A stretch of DNA of 22,822 nt from CAZMGG01 sp964565715 (lineage in GTDB: Bacteria > Planctomycetota > UBA1135 > UBA2386): NCBI GenBank assembly GCA_964565715.1, contig CAZMGG010000092.1, positions 1 to 22,822 on the forward strand, in the 5' to 3' direction. The stretch's first letter is position 1; each line of letters starts with the position of its first letter. Below are positions 8,486 through 17,800 of the stretch, piece after piece. The notes under the pieces were generated by a model. The model saw nothing but the letters and a program-made list of their open reading frames with translations, was not told the DNA's origin and did no database searches. The position numbers and the translations under genes were made by a program.

Positions 8486-9874
8486 ATGGTCGTCTCGCCG
8501 GCGCCGTTCTTCCCGCTCGCCGCGTCGCTGGCCCTCGCCGTGCTGCTGCCGGCGGCGCCGGCGCAGACCGGCTGGACCCAGGCCGTGGTGCCCGCCGGGC
8601 CCGGCGCCCGCGGCTGGCACGGGCTCAGCCACGACGTCGGCCGTTCCCGCACGGTGCTGTTCGGCGGCTGGAACAGCGGCGTGATGCAGGGCGACACCTG
8701 GGAGTGGAACGGCAGCACCTGGGCCCAGGTGACGCCGGCGCAGGCGCCGTCGGCCCGCTGCTGTCACGCCATGGCCTACGACTTCGTCCGCGGCCGCGTC
8801 GTGTTGTTCGGCGGCGGCGGCACCACCAGCGGCAACGACCTCGACGACACCTGGGAGTTCGATGGCGTCACCTGGACGCCGATGCAGCCGGCCAACCGGC
8901 CGTCGCCCCGGCGCATGACCAAGATGGCGCTGGATCTCGCCAGTGGCGGCGTGCTGCTGTTCGGCGGCGGCCTCACCAACGCCGGCCAGCCGGTCTACGG
9001 CGACACCTGGCTGTGGAACGGCAACGACTGGGCGCTGCGGCAGCCGGCCACCTCGCCGCCCGCGCGCTGGTGCCACGACCTGGCCGCCGACCTGGGCAGC
9101 GCCACCGTCGTGCTGTGCGGCGGCCAGCCCGGCGCCTCGACGGCGCCGCTGGCCGACACCTGGATCTGGAACGGCAGCGACTGGCGGCTGCAGACGGGCT
9201 CGCCGCCGCCGCGCATCAACCACGGCATGGCCTACGACGCCACCCAGGGCGCCGTCGTGCTGTGGGGCGGCGAGACGTCGGACACCACCACCTGGCTGTG
9301 GAACGGCGCCTCCTGGCGGCCGGATCCGCGGCCGGGCATGCCGTCGGCGCGGGCGCCGTTCGCGCTGGCCCACGACCTGGTGCGCGGCCGCACGGTGCTG
9401 TTCGGCGGCTGGCTCGGCGGTGCCATGAACGAGACCTGGGAGTACGCGCTTCAGCCGTTGTCGCACTGGCTGCCGGGCGGGGCCGGTTGCGGCGGCAGCC
9501 AGGGCGTGCCGGCGCTCTCGGCGACCACGCTGCCGATCCTGGGCGGCACGTTCACCCTGGAACTCGGCTACGGCACCGGCGCCGGCCTCGGGGCGTTCGT
9601 CGTCGGTCTCTCCGACCAGCAGTGGAGCGGCGGTGCGCTGCCGTTCGACCTCGGCCCGTTCGGCATGCCGGGGTGCGTCCTGCGCGTCAGCCCCGACTTC
9701 ACCGGCTTCGTGCTGCTCAGCGGCGGACCGGCGACCTTGAACTGGACGCTGCCGAACACGCCGTCGCTGGTGGGGGCGCGCTGCCACGCCCAGGGTGTGG
9801 TGCTCGACCCGTCGGCCAACGTGCTGGGAGCGGTGTGGTCGGCGGCCGGCACCGGCCTGCTGGGCGTGCTGTGA
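8486..9874 (+). CDS. Secreted Kelch-repeat beta-propeller protein
   Basis: 462 residues. A signal peptide (to about AAPAQ, residue 28) precedes six Kelch-like repeats. Each has a hydrophobic strand ending in Gly-Gly (TVLFGGW, VVLFGGG, VLLFGGG, VVLCGGQ, VVLWGGE, TVLFGGW) and then a DTWxWNGxxW block. They should form a six-bladed propeller outside the cytoplasm. From about residue 330 a separate Gly-rich, beta-strand-rich tail begins (GGAGCGGSQG) that resembles the C-terminal modules I recall on secreted planctomycete proteins; its role, perhaps anchoring or sorting, is inference. Kelch propellers bind other molecules, and no catalytic residues can be named. A TACATC box lies at 8474-8479, so close to the ATG that transcription from it would give an almost leaderless message. 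The gene ends one base from the convergent TPR gene. Confidence 0.85.
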   Translation: MVVSPAPFFPLAASLALAVLLPAAPAQTGWTQAVVPAGPGARGWHGLSHDVGRSRTVLFGGWNSGVMQGDTWEWNGSTWAQVTPAQAPSARCCHAMAYDFVRGRVVLFGGGGTTSGNDLDDTWEFDGVTWTPMQPANRPSPRRMTKMALDLASGGVLLFGGGLTNAGQPVYGDTWLWNGNDWALRQPATSPPARWCHDLAADLGSATVVLCGGQPGASTAPLADTWIWNGSDWRLQTGSPPPRINHGMAYDATQGAVVLWGGETSDTTTWLWNGASWRPDPRPGMPSARAPFALAHDLVRGRTVLFGGWLGGAMNETWEYALQPLSHWLPGGAGCGGSQGVPALSATTLPILGGTFTLELGYGTGAGLGAFVVGLSDQQWSGGALPFDLGPFGMPGCVLRVSPDFTGFVLLSGGPATLNWTLPNTPSLVGARCHAQGVVLDPSANVLGAVWSAAGTGLLGVL

Positions 9875-9875
9875 G

Positions 9876-11462
9876 TCAGCGGGCGTCGCCGGACGCCGGC
9901 GGCAGGTCGGGATAGAGCCGGTCGACGCAGGTGGGGCAGACGCCATGCGTGAAGCCCGCCTCGGAGCGCTCGGCGATGTAGGACTCCAGGGGCTGCCATT
10001 GGCCGCTGTCGGTCCGGATCGCCTTGCAGGCGGCGCAGATCGGCAAGAGGCCGCGCAGCACCTTGGCCTGGGCCAGCGCCCGGCGGCGCGAGGTGAACAG
10101 CCACCACGACACGGCGGCGGCGGCGGCGAACGCGACGGCGACGCCGGTCCAGAGGGCGCGGAGCTGCCGTTCGTGGGATTGCTGCTGGCGCAGGCCCGCA
10201 GCCTCGCGATCACGCAGCGTGCGCTCATCGGCGAACTCCGCCTCCAGGCGTTGACGCAGCACGTTGCCCGTCATCTCCAGGGGCACGAGCCAGCGCTCGG
10301 TGTCGGCGGCCTCGAACTGCGCCCGGAAGGCCGGTTCGAAGGCGCCCAGCGCGGCGTGCGCCCGGGCGCGGACCGAGTTCAGGTAGATCGACAGGCGCGG
10401 CGAGCCGGTCGCGGCCAGGTGCGGGCCGGCCTGGTCGAGGACCGCCAGCGCCTCCGCCGGTCCTCCGAGCCGCAGCAGGGCCTCGGCGCAACCGTGGCTG
10501 GCGCAGCAGATGAGGCGCACGGCCTGGAGCTGTTCGGCGATCGCGAGACACTCGCGGAAGGATCGCAGCGAGACCGCGGGATCGGAGTCGCCCCGGTCCA
10601 GGACGCCGAGCCCGAGCAGGGCCTGGGCCATGCCGAGCCGGTCGCCCTCGGCCTGCGCCTCGGCAAGCGCGCCGGTCAGCTCCGCCCGGGCCGGTTCGAA
10701 CTCGCCGCCGATGCGGAGCAGCTGGGCGCGGACCCAGTGCAAGGGACGGGCGAGGATGGCCAGACGATGCCGTTCGATCAGTTGCGCGGCCTGCCGCAGG
10801 TTGGCGGCGGCGCCGGCCAGGTCCGACTGCTGGGTACTGAGCGCGGTCAGCTGCAGGAGCGCGTCGGCGTGCATGAGCGGCAGATCGAGCCGCTGCGCCA
10901 GCCGCAGGGCCTCGTGCAGCCGTTCCACCCCGGTCGGCGTCTGCCCGGCGAGGACCAGCGCGGAGCCCTCGAGCAACGCCGCCTCGCCGCGTTGCGCGTC
11001 GGTGATCGCCACGCCCAGGACCAGGCGCGCGTGCTCGACGTGGCGGCGGGCCATGCCGCAGTCGCCACGCAGCAGCTGCAGGCGGGCGATGGCGAGGTGG
11101 GCCCTGCCCTCGAGGTCGCGATCGTCGAGGCCGAGCGCCGCGCCGAGGCACCGGTCCAGTGCTTCCCGCGCCGCGGCGAAGTCGGCCTGCAGGGCCCGCA
11201 TCCGGCCGATGCGCAGCAACGCCTCGGCCTCGCCCCGTGGCGTGGCCGTCCGGCCCGCCGCCGCCAGCGCCGACTCCGCCGCCGCCAGGCTGCCGCGGAC
11301 GTCGGCGGCGGCCAGCGCGTCCGCCTGCTGCAACAGCGCCGCGAGGGTCGCGGCGGCAGGGCTGGTCTCGAGGGCGGGAGTTGCCTGGGCCACTGCGCTG
11401 GCCGTCGTCAAGGCGATGACGAGGGCACGCACCGGCCACGGCGAGGCGGCGGGCGGAGTCAT
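9876..11462 (-). CDS. TPR protein with one membrane helix and a C-terminal LPICxxCK zinc-ribbon-like motif
   Basis: 528 residues from the ATG at 11462 (a TTG 12 codons upstream is less likely). A signal peptide (to about AVAQA, residue 28) is followed by some 380 residues of Ala-rich helical TPR-like repeats. A single membrane helix spans about 436-458 (TGVAVAFAAAAAVSWWLF). The cytoplasmic tail carries LPICAACKAI and, 30 residues on, HGVCPTC (Cys476, 479, 509, 512) before LYPDL. I know this tail from bacterial PAS and response-regulator proteins, where it reads LPICxxCKKIRxDxGYW...FSHGxCPxC...LYP; its function is undefined, and the Cys spacing suggests zinc binding. The layout resembles TPR-type membrane sensors, but there is no kinase, GGDEF or DNA-binding domain. 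It is divergent from the M1 peptidase gene and convergent with the Kelch gene. Confidence 0.8.
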   Translation of the reverse strand: MTPPAASPWPVRALVIALTTASAVAQATPALETSPAAATLAALLQQADALAAADVRGSLAAAESALAAAGRTATPRGEAEALLRIGRMRALQADFAAAREALDRCLGAALGLDDRDLEGRAHLAIARLQLLRGDCGMARRHVEHARLVLGVAITDAQRGEAALLEGSALVLAGQTPTGVERLHEALRLAQRLDLPLMHADALLQLTALSTQQSDLAGAAANLRQAAQLIERHRLAILARPLHWVRAQLLRIGGEFEPARAELTGALAEAQAEGDRLGMAQALLGLGVLDRGDSDPAVSLRSFRECLAIAEQLQAVRLICCASHGCAEALLRLGGPAEALAVLDQAGPHLAATGSPRLSIYLNSVRARAHAALGAFEPAFRAQFEAADTERWLVPLEMTGNVLRQRLEAEFADERTLRDREAAGLRQQQSHERQLRALWTGVAVAFAAAAAVSWWLFTSRRRALAQAKVLRGLLPICAACKAIRTDSGQWQPLESYIAERSEAGFTHGVCPTCVDRLYPDLPPASGDAR

Positions 11463-11544
11463 GCGAGTGCTGCAAGGAGAGCCATTTGCCGGGCGCAAGG
11501 GAAGCCGGGAGTCTGGGCGACACGGGATCCGCGACGCGGCCGCA

Positions 11545-11552
11545 GCTAGAGT
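11545..11552 (+). promoter_or_regulatory. Candidate -10 element GCTAGAGT
   Basis: GCTAGAGT ends 23 bases before the M1 peptidase ATG, in the 113-base divergent region 11463-11575. The same octamer lies on the minus strand before the OPT transporter, and GCTACACT precedes two other genes of the window. No -35 box at normal spacing is evident. Confidence 0.4.
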
Positions 11553-11575
11553 GCGGCGCCTCCCTGGACCACCCG

Positions 11576-13507
11576 ATGATGCGCACCCTCACCATCTGCT
11601 GCCTGTTGTGCCTGGCCCTGCCGGCCCAGGACACAGCCCCGGAACCCGCCCCGCGCGCCTGGAACCGCGTGCCGGGCCAGCGGGCGGACGTCACCATCTT
11701 CAGCCCTCTCGACCTGCCGGCGCCGAATCGCCTGCGCGCCGGCTCCGGCGCGCCTGGCCCGGACTACTGGCAGCAGCAGGTGGACTACCGGCTGGACGTG
11801 AGCCTCGATCCGGCGACGCGCACGGTGCGGGGCCAGGCCCACATCACCTACCTGAACCGCTCGCCCGACCCGCTCGACTACCTGTGGGTCCATCTCGAGC
11901 AGAACGTGCTCAAGAAGGACAGCATCGGCTCGCTGATCGGCGGCGGCAACGCGGTGGGTGGCCCTTCGGAGGTGAGCGATGGAGTGACGCTGCACGGCGT
12001 CACCGCCGGTGGCCAGCCGCTCGCCCACCAGGTCTACGACACCATGATGCGGGTCGAACTGCCGGCGCTGCTGCCGCCGCAGAACGGTCGCTTCGAATTC
12101 GACGTCAGCTGGTCGTTCACGGTGCCGAGCCGCGTGTTCCGCCGCTACGGCACCCTGAAGGTCCGGCAGGGCACGGTGTGGGAGATCGCGCAGTGGTTCC
12201 CGGCGGTGGCCGTCTACGACGACGTGCACGGCTGGAACACGCTGCCGTACATCGGCACCGGCGAGTTCTACCAGAACTTCGGCGACTACGAGCTGAACAT
12301 CACCGTGCCGCGCGACCACCTGGTGGTGGCCACCGGCGTGCTGCAGAACCCCGCCGAGTGCTACACCGAGACCCAGCGGGCGCGGCTGGCGCAGGCCCAG
12401 GGCAGCGCCGAGACCGTGCTGATCCGCACCGCCGCGGAGGTCGGCGATCCGGCCTCGCGGCCGGCCGGTGACGGACCGCTCACCTGGCGCTTCCGCGCCG
12501 AGAACGTCCGCACCGTGGCCTGGGCCAGCTCCGAGGCATTCATCCTCGACGCGGCCTCGCTCGGCGGAACGCTGCTGCAGTCGGCCTACGCCGCCGAGAA
12601 CGTCAAGGTCTGGTCCAAGTCGACGCAGATGCTGCGGGCGGCGATCCAGGGCTACAACGGCCGCTGGTCGCGCTACCCCTACCCGGTGGCGACCAACGTC
12701 GCCGGCGTCGAGGGCGGGATGGAGTACCCGATGATCATCTTCTGCCGCGGCAACAACGAGCGTGGCCTGTACGGCGTGACCACGCACGAGATCGGCCACA
12801 ACTGGTTTCCGATGGTGGTCAACACCGACGAGCGGCGCCACGCCTGGATGGACGAGGGCTTCAACACCTTCATCAACTTCTATTCGACGGCGGACTGGTT
12901 CGGGAAGGCGGACCCGCTGCGCGGCGCGCAGATGGCGCGGATCCTGACCATGCGCGGCATGGTGCCGATCGCGACCCCGGCGGACCGGCTGAACGGCATG
13001 CAGCTCGGCATCCTGCAGTACCAGAAGACCGGCGTCGGCCTGCAGATCCTGCGGGAGTACGTGCTGGGCGAGGAGCGCTTCGACTACGCGTTCCGCACCT
13101 ACATCCGGCGCTGGGCCTTCAAGTCGCCGCAGCCTGCCGACTTCTTCCGGACGATGGAGGACGCCGCCGGCATGGACCTGGCCTGGTTCTGGCGCGGCTG
13201 GTTCCTCGAACACGCGGCCCTCGACCAGGCCGTCGAGTCGGTGCGGCAGCCGCGCGGCAACCGGCCGGCGCAGGTGGTGTTCACCAACCAGCAGCGGATG
13301 GTCATGCCGCTGCGGTTCACGGTCACCTACGCCGACGACAGCACCGAGGAGCGGTCGCTGCCGGTGGAGCTGTGGTTCCAGTCCGACCGCGCCACGGTCG
13401 AGGTCGGCGCGCCGGGCGGGCAGCCGATCAAGCAGGTGACGATCGACCCGCAGGGTCGCCTGCCGGACGCCGACCGCAGCAACAACACCTGGAAGCAGGC
13501 CGGGTAA
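11576..13507 (+). CDS. Secreted M1-family zinc metallopeptidase
   Basis: 643 residues, starting at the first of two adjacent ATGs (11576; the second, 11579, is equally possible). A short signal peptide (TLTICCLLCLALPAQ) exports it. The N-terminal beta domain (about 60-300) is followed by the catalytic gluzincin domain. The substrate-binding EGGMEYP takes the place of GAMEN, and the zinc site is HEIGHNWFP (His404, Glu405, His408), with the third ligand Glu427 in MDEGFNTF, exactly 18 residues after His408. Tyr in the C-terminal helical part would stabilise the transition state. M1 enzymes remove N-terminal residues from peptides; the missing full GAMEN motif leaves the exact specificity open. 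The DUF1080-like gene begins 13 bases downstream, so the two form an operon. A TAGAGT box lies at 11547-11552. Confidence 0.92.
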   Translation: MMRTLTICCLLCLALPAQDTAPEPAPRAWNRVPGQRADVTIFSPLDLPAPNRLRAGSGAPGPDYWQQQVDYRLDVSLDPATRTVRGQAHITYLNRSPDPLDYLWVHLEQNVLKKDSIGSLIGGGNAVGGPSEVSDGVTLHGVTAGGQPLAHQVYDTMMRVELPALLPPQNGRFEFDVSWSFTVPSRVFRRYGTLKVRQGTVWEIAQWFPAVAVYDDVHGWNTLPYIGTGEFYQNFGDYELNITVPRDHLVVATGVLQNPAECYTETQRARLAQAQGSAETVLIRTAAEVGDPASRPAGDGPLTWRFRAENVRTVAWASSEAFILDAASLGGTLLQSAYAAENVKVWSKSTQMLRAAIQGYNGRWSRYPYPVATNVAGVEGGMEYPMIIFCRGNNERGLYGVTTHEIGHNWFPMVVNTDERRHAWMDEGFNTFINFYSTADWFGKADPLRGAQMARILTMRGMVPIATPADRLNGMQLGILQYQKTGVGLQILREYVLGEERFDYAFRTYIRRWAFKSPQPADFFRTMEDAAGMDLAWFWRGWFLEHAALDQAVESVRQPRGNRPAQVVFTNQQRMVMPLRFTVTYADDSTEERSLPVELWFQSDRATVEVGAPGGQPIKQVTIDPQGRLPDADRSNNTWKQAG

Positions 13508-13520
13508 TAGCGGAGCCACC

Positions 13521-14267
13521 ATGACGCCACGCCACCTCGTCGTTCCGTTCCTCCTGCTGGCCGCCGTTCCCTTCGTCGGCCGCGGCGATCTGCCGCGGGC
13601 CTACGTCGATGGCGCCGACTGGCCGGCGCTGACGTTGCAGGACTTCGTCGTGGTCAACGGCGACGACGACACCTGGACCGAGCGCGACTCGGTGATCCAC
13701 GGCACCGGCAAGCCGCTCGGCGGCGCGCGTTCGAAGAGGGCGTACACCAACTTCGAACTGGTGGTGGAGTGGCGCCATCTGCAGCAGGCCGGCAACTCCG
13801 GCCTGTTCGTGTGGTGTCCCGAGGCGGCGTTCACCGATCTGCCGAAGGGCCAGCTGCCGCGCAGCGGCATCGAGGTGCAGGTGCTGGACCTCGGCTACGA
13901 GACCAACTGGCTGCGCGACAAGGGCAAGCGGTCGGACTGGTTCACCAGCCACGGCGACGTGTTCCCGGTCGGCAGGTCGACGATGCGGCCGTTCACGCCG
14001 CAGATCACCTACCAGGAGGAAGGCGCGACCTTCGCGGTGGGCTCGCCCGACGGCAGCCGCAGCTTCCCGGTGCGGCGGCTGGTGCGGCCGGCGGGCGAGT
14101 GGAACCACTACTACGTGCGGGCCTGCAACGGCGAACTGCGGCTGTGGGTGAACGGCGAGGAGGTGAACGGCGGCCGCGACTGCGCGCCGGCCACCGGCTA
14201 CCTGGCGCTGGAGGCCGAGGGCGCGCCGGTGGAGTTCCGCAACCTGCGGCTGCGCGAACTGCCGTAG
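13521..14267 (+). CDS. Secreted DUF1080-like (3-keto-disaccharide hydrolase-like) protein
   Basis: 248 residues. The ATG at 13521 has a ribosome binding site GCGGAG eight bases upstream. A signal peptide (to about VGRGD) is followed by a concanavalin-like beta-sandwich of the DUF1080 type: an early strand pair (DTWTERDSVIHGTGKP), the NSGLFVW and GIEVQVLD strands in the middle, and the closing GEWNHYYVRACNGELRLWVN and LEAEGAPVEFRNLRLREL strands. Some members of this family act on 3-keto-glycosides; many are non-catalytic carbohydrate-binding modules. It follows the M1 peptidase gene by 13 bases and should be co-transcribed with it. A polymer-degrading pair is plausible but inferred. Confidence 0.85.
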   Translation: MTPRHLVVPFLLLAAVPFVGRGDLPRAYVDGADWPALTLQDFVVVNGDDDTWTERDSVIHGTGKPLGGARSKRAYTNFELVVEWRHLQQAGNSGLFVWCPEAAFTDLPKGQLPRSGIEVQVLDLGYETNWLRDKGKRSDWFTSHGDVFPVGRSTMRPFTPQITYQEEGATFAVGSPDGSRSFPVRRLVRPAGEWNHYYVRACNGELRLWVNGEEVNGGRDCAPATGYLALEAEGAPVEFRNLRLRELP

Positions 14268-14324
14268 GCGCGCGCGGTCGCGTGGACCGCGTGGCCGGCG
14301 TCACCGGGGGCGGGAACAGACCCG

Positions 14325-14352
14325 AGGACAAGCCGCGGCCGGTCGCTACACT
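14325..14352 (+). promoter_or_regulatory. Candidate promoter with -10 TACACT
   Basis: AGGACA (14325-14330, 4 of 6 matches to the -35 consensus) and TACACT (14347-14352) are 16 bases apart. They lie about 30 bases before the ATG of the lipoprotein gene at 14383. The -10 is part of GCTACACT, shared with the promoter region of the FG-GAP gene at 20594. This makes 14383-17933 a transcript separate from the M1/DUF1080 pair. Confidence 0.5.
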
Positions 14353-14382
14353 GCTCCGGCCCGCGAATCCCGGAGGAACCCC

Positions 14383-14889
14383 ATGATCCCACGCAGCTCC
14401 GTGCCCGTCCTGCTCCTGCTGTTCACCGCCTGCGGCGCGGCGCCTCGCGCGGTGCCCGCCCCGACGCCGGCCGCCACTGCGATGTTCGAGCAGGTGAAGG
14501 CGATGGCCGGCACCTGGGACGTCAAGGTGCCGGGCCAGCCCGACGGCGCCTGCACGTTCACCATCAGCTCCGGGGGCTCGATCGTGCGCGAGATCATGTT
14601 TCCGGGCAGCCCGCACGAGATGACCAACGTCTACCACCTCGACGGCGACTCGCTGCTGCTGACGCACTACTGCGCCGCCGGCAACCAGCCGCGGATGCGG
14701 GCGCGGCCGGCCGGCGACGGCGTGCTGCGCTTCGCCTTCGACGGCGTCACCGACCTGCAGGCGGGCGAGCACGTGATGGACTCGCTCGTGCTGACCGTGG
14801 CCGACCAGGATCACGCCACCGCCGACTGGAGCAGCCGCAGCGGCGACGAGGCCTCGACCATCCGCTTCGAACTGAGCCGCCGTCGCTGA
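14383..14889 (+). CDS. DUF1579-like lipoprotein
   Basis: 168 residues. A strong ribosome binding site (GGAGG, seven bases upstream) fixes the ATG at 14383. The N-terminus is a lipoprotein signal with FTACG (Cys17). The mature part reads as a small calycin/lipocalin-like beta-barrel: MAGTWDVKV, then SSGGSIVREIMFPGSPHEM, then NVYHLDGDSLLLTHYCAAGN, a well-conserved block in this family of unknown function. No catalytic residues are known. Its TGA overlaps the ATG of the large metalloprotease gene by one base (TGATG), so the two proteins are probably made together. Confidence 0.8.
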   Translation: MIPRSSVPVLLLLFTACGAAPRAVPAPTPAATAMFEQVKAMAGTWDVKVPGQPDGACTFTISSGGSIVREIMFPGSPHEMTNVYHLDGDSLLLTHYCAAGNQPRMRARPAGDGVLRFAFDGVTDLQAGEHVMDSLVLTVADQDHATADWSSRSGDEASTIRFELSRRR

Positions 14890-17800
14890 TGCCGATGCTT
14901 CGCCGACTCGCCGCCGTTCCCGTCGCCATCCTCGCCGCGCTGTCGGCGCCGCTCACCGCCCAGCAGCCGGGCTTCGTGCAGGGCTACCTGCAGCAGGCCG
15001 AGGCCGCGCTCGCCGCCGCCGACCTGCCCGCCGCGCGGGCCGCCGTAGAGCGTGCCCTGGAACGCGACGACCGCAGCCTGCCGGCCTGGCACCTGCTGCG
15101 GCGGGTGGCCGCGGCCCAGCAGGATCGCGACGCCGCGGTGCACGCCGCGCACCGCTGGCTCGACCTGTGGGAGACCGCCGGTCCGGGCAGGCCGGCCGCC
15201 AAGGACCGCAAGGCGTTCCTCGACGCGCTGCTGCAGGACGACCCCGAGGCCAGCGCGTGGCAGGCCCTGCAGAAGACCTTCCTGCAGGGTCTGCTCGACC
15301 TCGGCAAACAGTACCGCAACCGCAAGGACTGGCTCGGCGCGCTCGATCTGTACGGCCAGGTGCTGCAGGTCTCGCCGGGACACGCCGAGGCCAGCGCCGC
15401 CATCCAGGCGATCCGCAGCAGCGGCGGCCGGGAGGTGGCGATCGAGGACGTCCATGCCGGCACCGATCCGACCGGCGGCCTGTCGGAGGAGGCGATCGCC
15501 GAGCTGGACCGCGCCCACGCCACCTGGGACACGGCGCACACCGGCGAGACCGACAACTACCGCTATCGCACCGACGCCGGCCACCTCGTGCTGCGCACCT
15601 CGATGATCGCGATGGAGCAGATGAACGCCTTCTACCGGCGCTTCTTCCGCTTCATGGAGGACGGCGGCAAGACGCCGAAGATCGAGATCCGGATCTTCAA
15701 GAGCCGCGACGAGTACCTGAGCCTCGGCCAGAACCCGCAGCCGTGGTCCGGCGGCCACTTCATCGGCAGCGCGGTGGAGACCTACACCGGCGGCGTGAAC
15801 GGCAAGGAATCGATCCGCGACATGTACCGGACGCTGTTCCACGAGGCGGCGCACCAGTTCGTCAGCCTGACCGGGCCGATGGTGCCGGGCTGGCTGAACG
15901 AGGCCTACGCGTCGTTCTTCGAGGGCTGCGTGATCCTCAGCAACGGCAGCGTGAAGTGGAACCTGGCGCCGCCGGGCCGCCTGTTCCCGCTGGCGGCGCG
16001 GATGGAGAAGGGCTGGATGGCGCCCGGCGAGCTGCCGGCGCCGGGCGCGGACGGCCAGTGGACCGATCCGGCCGAGGCGCCGCGCTTCGCCACGGTGGTC
16101 GGCGGCGGCTACCAGTGGGGGCCGCCCTGGTACGCGCCGACCTGGGGCGTCGTCTACTTCCTCTACAACTACCGGCACGCGGACGGCCGGCCGGTCTATC
16201 GCGACGCGCTGCACGCCTACTACGTCTCGTTCAAGCGCGGCGCCGCCCGTGACCCGGTCGGCAACTTCGAGGAGATCGTGCTGCGCGGCTCGCCGCTGTC
16301 GCCGGTGCAGACGCTGGCCGAGCTGGACCCGATCTGGCGGGACTGGATCCTGCGTCTGCGCGACATCGAGACCGGCAAGGTGCAGCAGGGCGACCAGCTC
16401 CTGCAGTGGGCGAAGGCGGCGCTGGAACGCGACGAACGGGCGATGGCGCTGGAGTTCCTGGAGGAGGCCCGCGCGGCGGCGCCGCAGGACGTCGAGGTGC
16501 TGTGGCTGCTGGCCTCTACCCTGGAGCAGGACAAGCAGAAGCCGCAGGCCGCCGCCCGTTATCGCGAGGTCCGCCGCGTGCTGGAACTGCTCGGCCGCAC
16601 CGACGACCCACGCCATCAGGAGGCGCGGAAGAAGATCGTCCTGCTCGATCCGCTGGTGCTGCGGCTGCGTGCGCTCACCGAGCGCTTCGGCGAGCAGGGC
16701 CTGCTGCTGGCCCGCGGCTACGAGGCCCGCGAGCTGCCGACCATGGCGCTGGAGATCGCCCGGCAGATGAGCAGCAGCTTCCAGGTCCGGGAGGCGCTCG
16801 ACTACTTCACCGCGCTCGCCACCCGCACCGGCAAGAGCCTGGCCCGCTGGAAGGTCGCCTACAACGAGCGCGACCTGCGGGGCTGGTCGGCCAGCGGCGA
16901 CGGCGCCTTCCAGGCCTACGGCGCCCTGCTGCGCGCCCAGGTGGAGGCCCGCGGCGACGACATGGTCACCCGCGAGCTGACCTGCGACGTCACCTTCGAC
17001 GCCGACTACTCGCTGTCCGCCGAGATGCGCATCGAGGCCCTGCCCGAGGGCGGCGACGCCGGCCGCCTGATGGGGCTGTGCTTCGGCCGCAAGGGCGACG
17101 GCAACTTCCACGCGGCGATCCTGCACCCGAAGGGCTTCCTCGACATCGCCAGCAACCGCGGCGGCGTCTGGACCGTGCACGACCACCGCTCGCTGCCGGT
17201 GGGCAACGACTGGCACGCGCTGCGCGTCGACGTCGCCGGCGACAGCGTCGACGTCTACTTCGACGGCCTCTACGTGCGCAGCCTCGCGTTCGCCGATCCG
17301 GCGGTGCTGCGCGGCGCGTTCGGGCTGCTGTGCGGCCCCGGCCAGGCGACGTTCCGCAACGTGCGCATCCTCGCCCGCGATCCATTCGACCCGGCGGCGC
17401 GGATCGAGCGGGAGCTGGCGATGCAGCGGGTGCTGGCGGACGCGTCGCTGCGCCAGCCCGGCAGCTTCAGCGGGCTGCTGCCGCCCGACCTGGGCCGGCT
17501 CGACTGGCGGCAGGGGGAGGCCGTGACCCTGGCGGCGTTGCGCGGCAAGGTCGTGGCGCTGGTGTTCTGGTCGCCCTTCCAGGACAAGGTGATCCCGACC
17601 ACGCGGTACCTGCAGCACCTCGCCGAGAAGGGCGGCGAGGGGCTGGTGGTGCTGGCGGTGACCGATCCGGGCACGACGCCGGCGGCGCTGGCTGCCTGGC
17701 TCGCCGACCACCCGATGCCGCAGGTGCGGGTGGCGATCGACGACAGCGGCGCCACCCTGGAGGCCTACTTCGTCAAGCCGGGGCACTTCGGCATGCCGCG

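Noticed and set aside
9872..9878. TGAgTCA between the convergent Kelch and TPR genes as a regulatory palindrome
   Set aside because: It is simply the two stop codons facing each other with one base between them.
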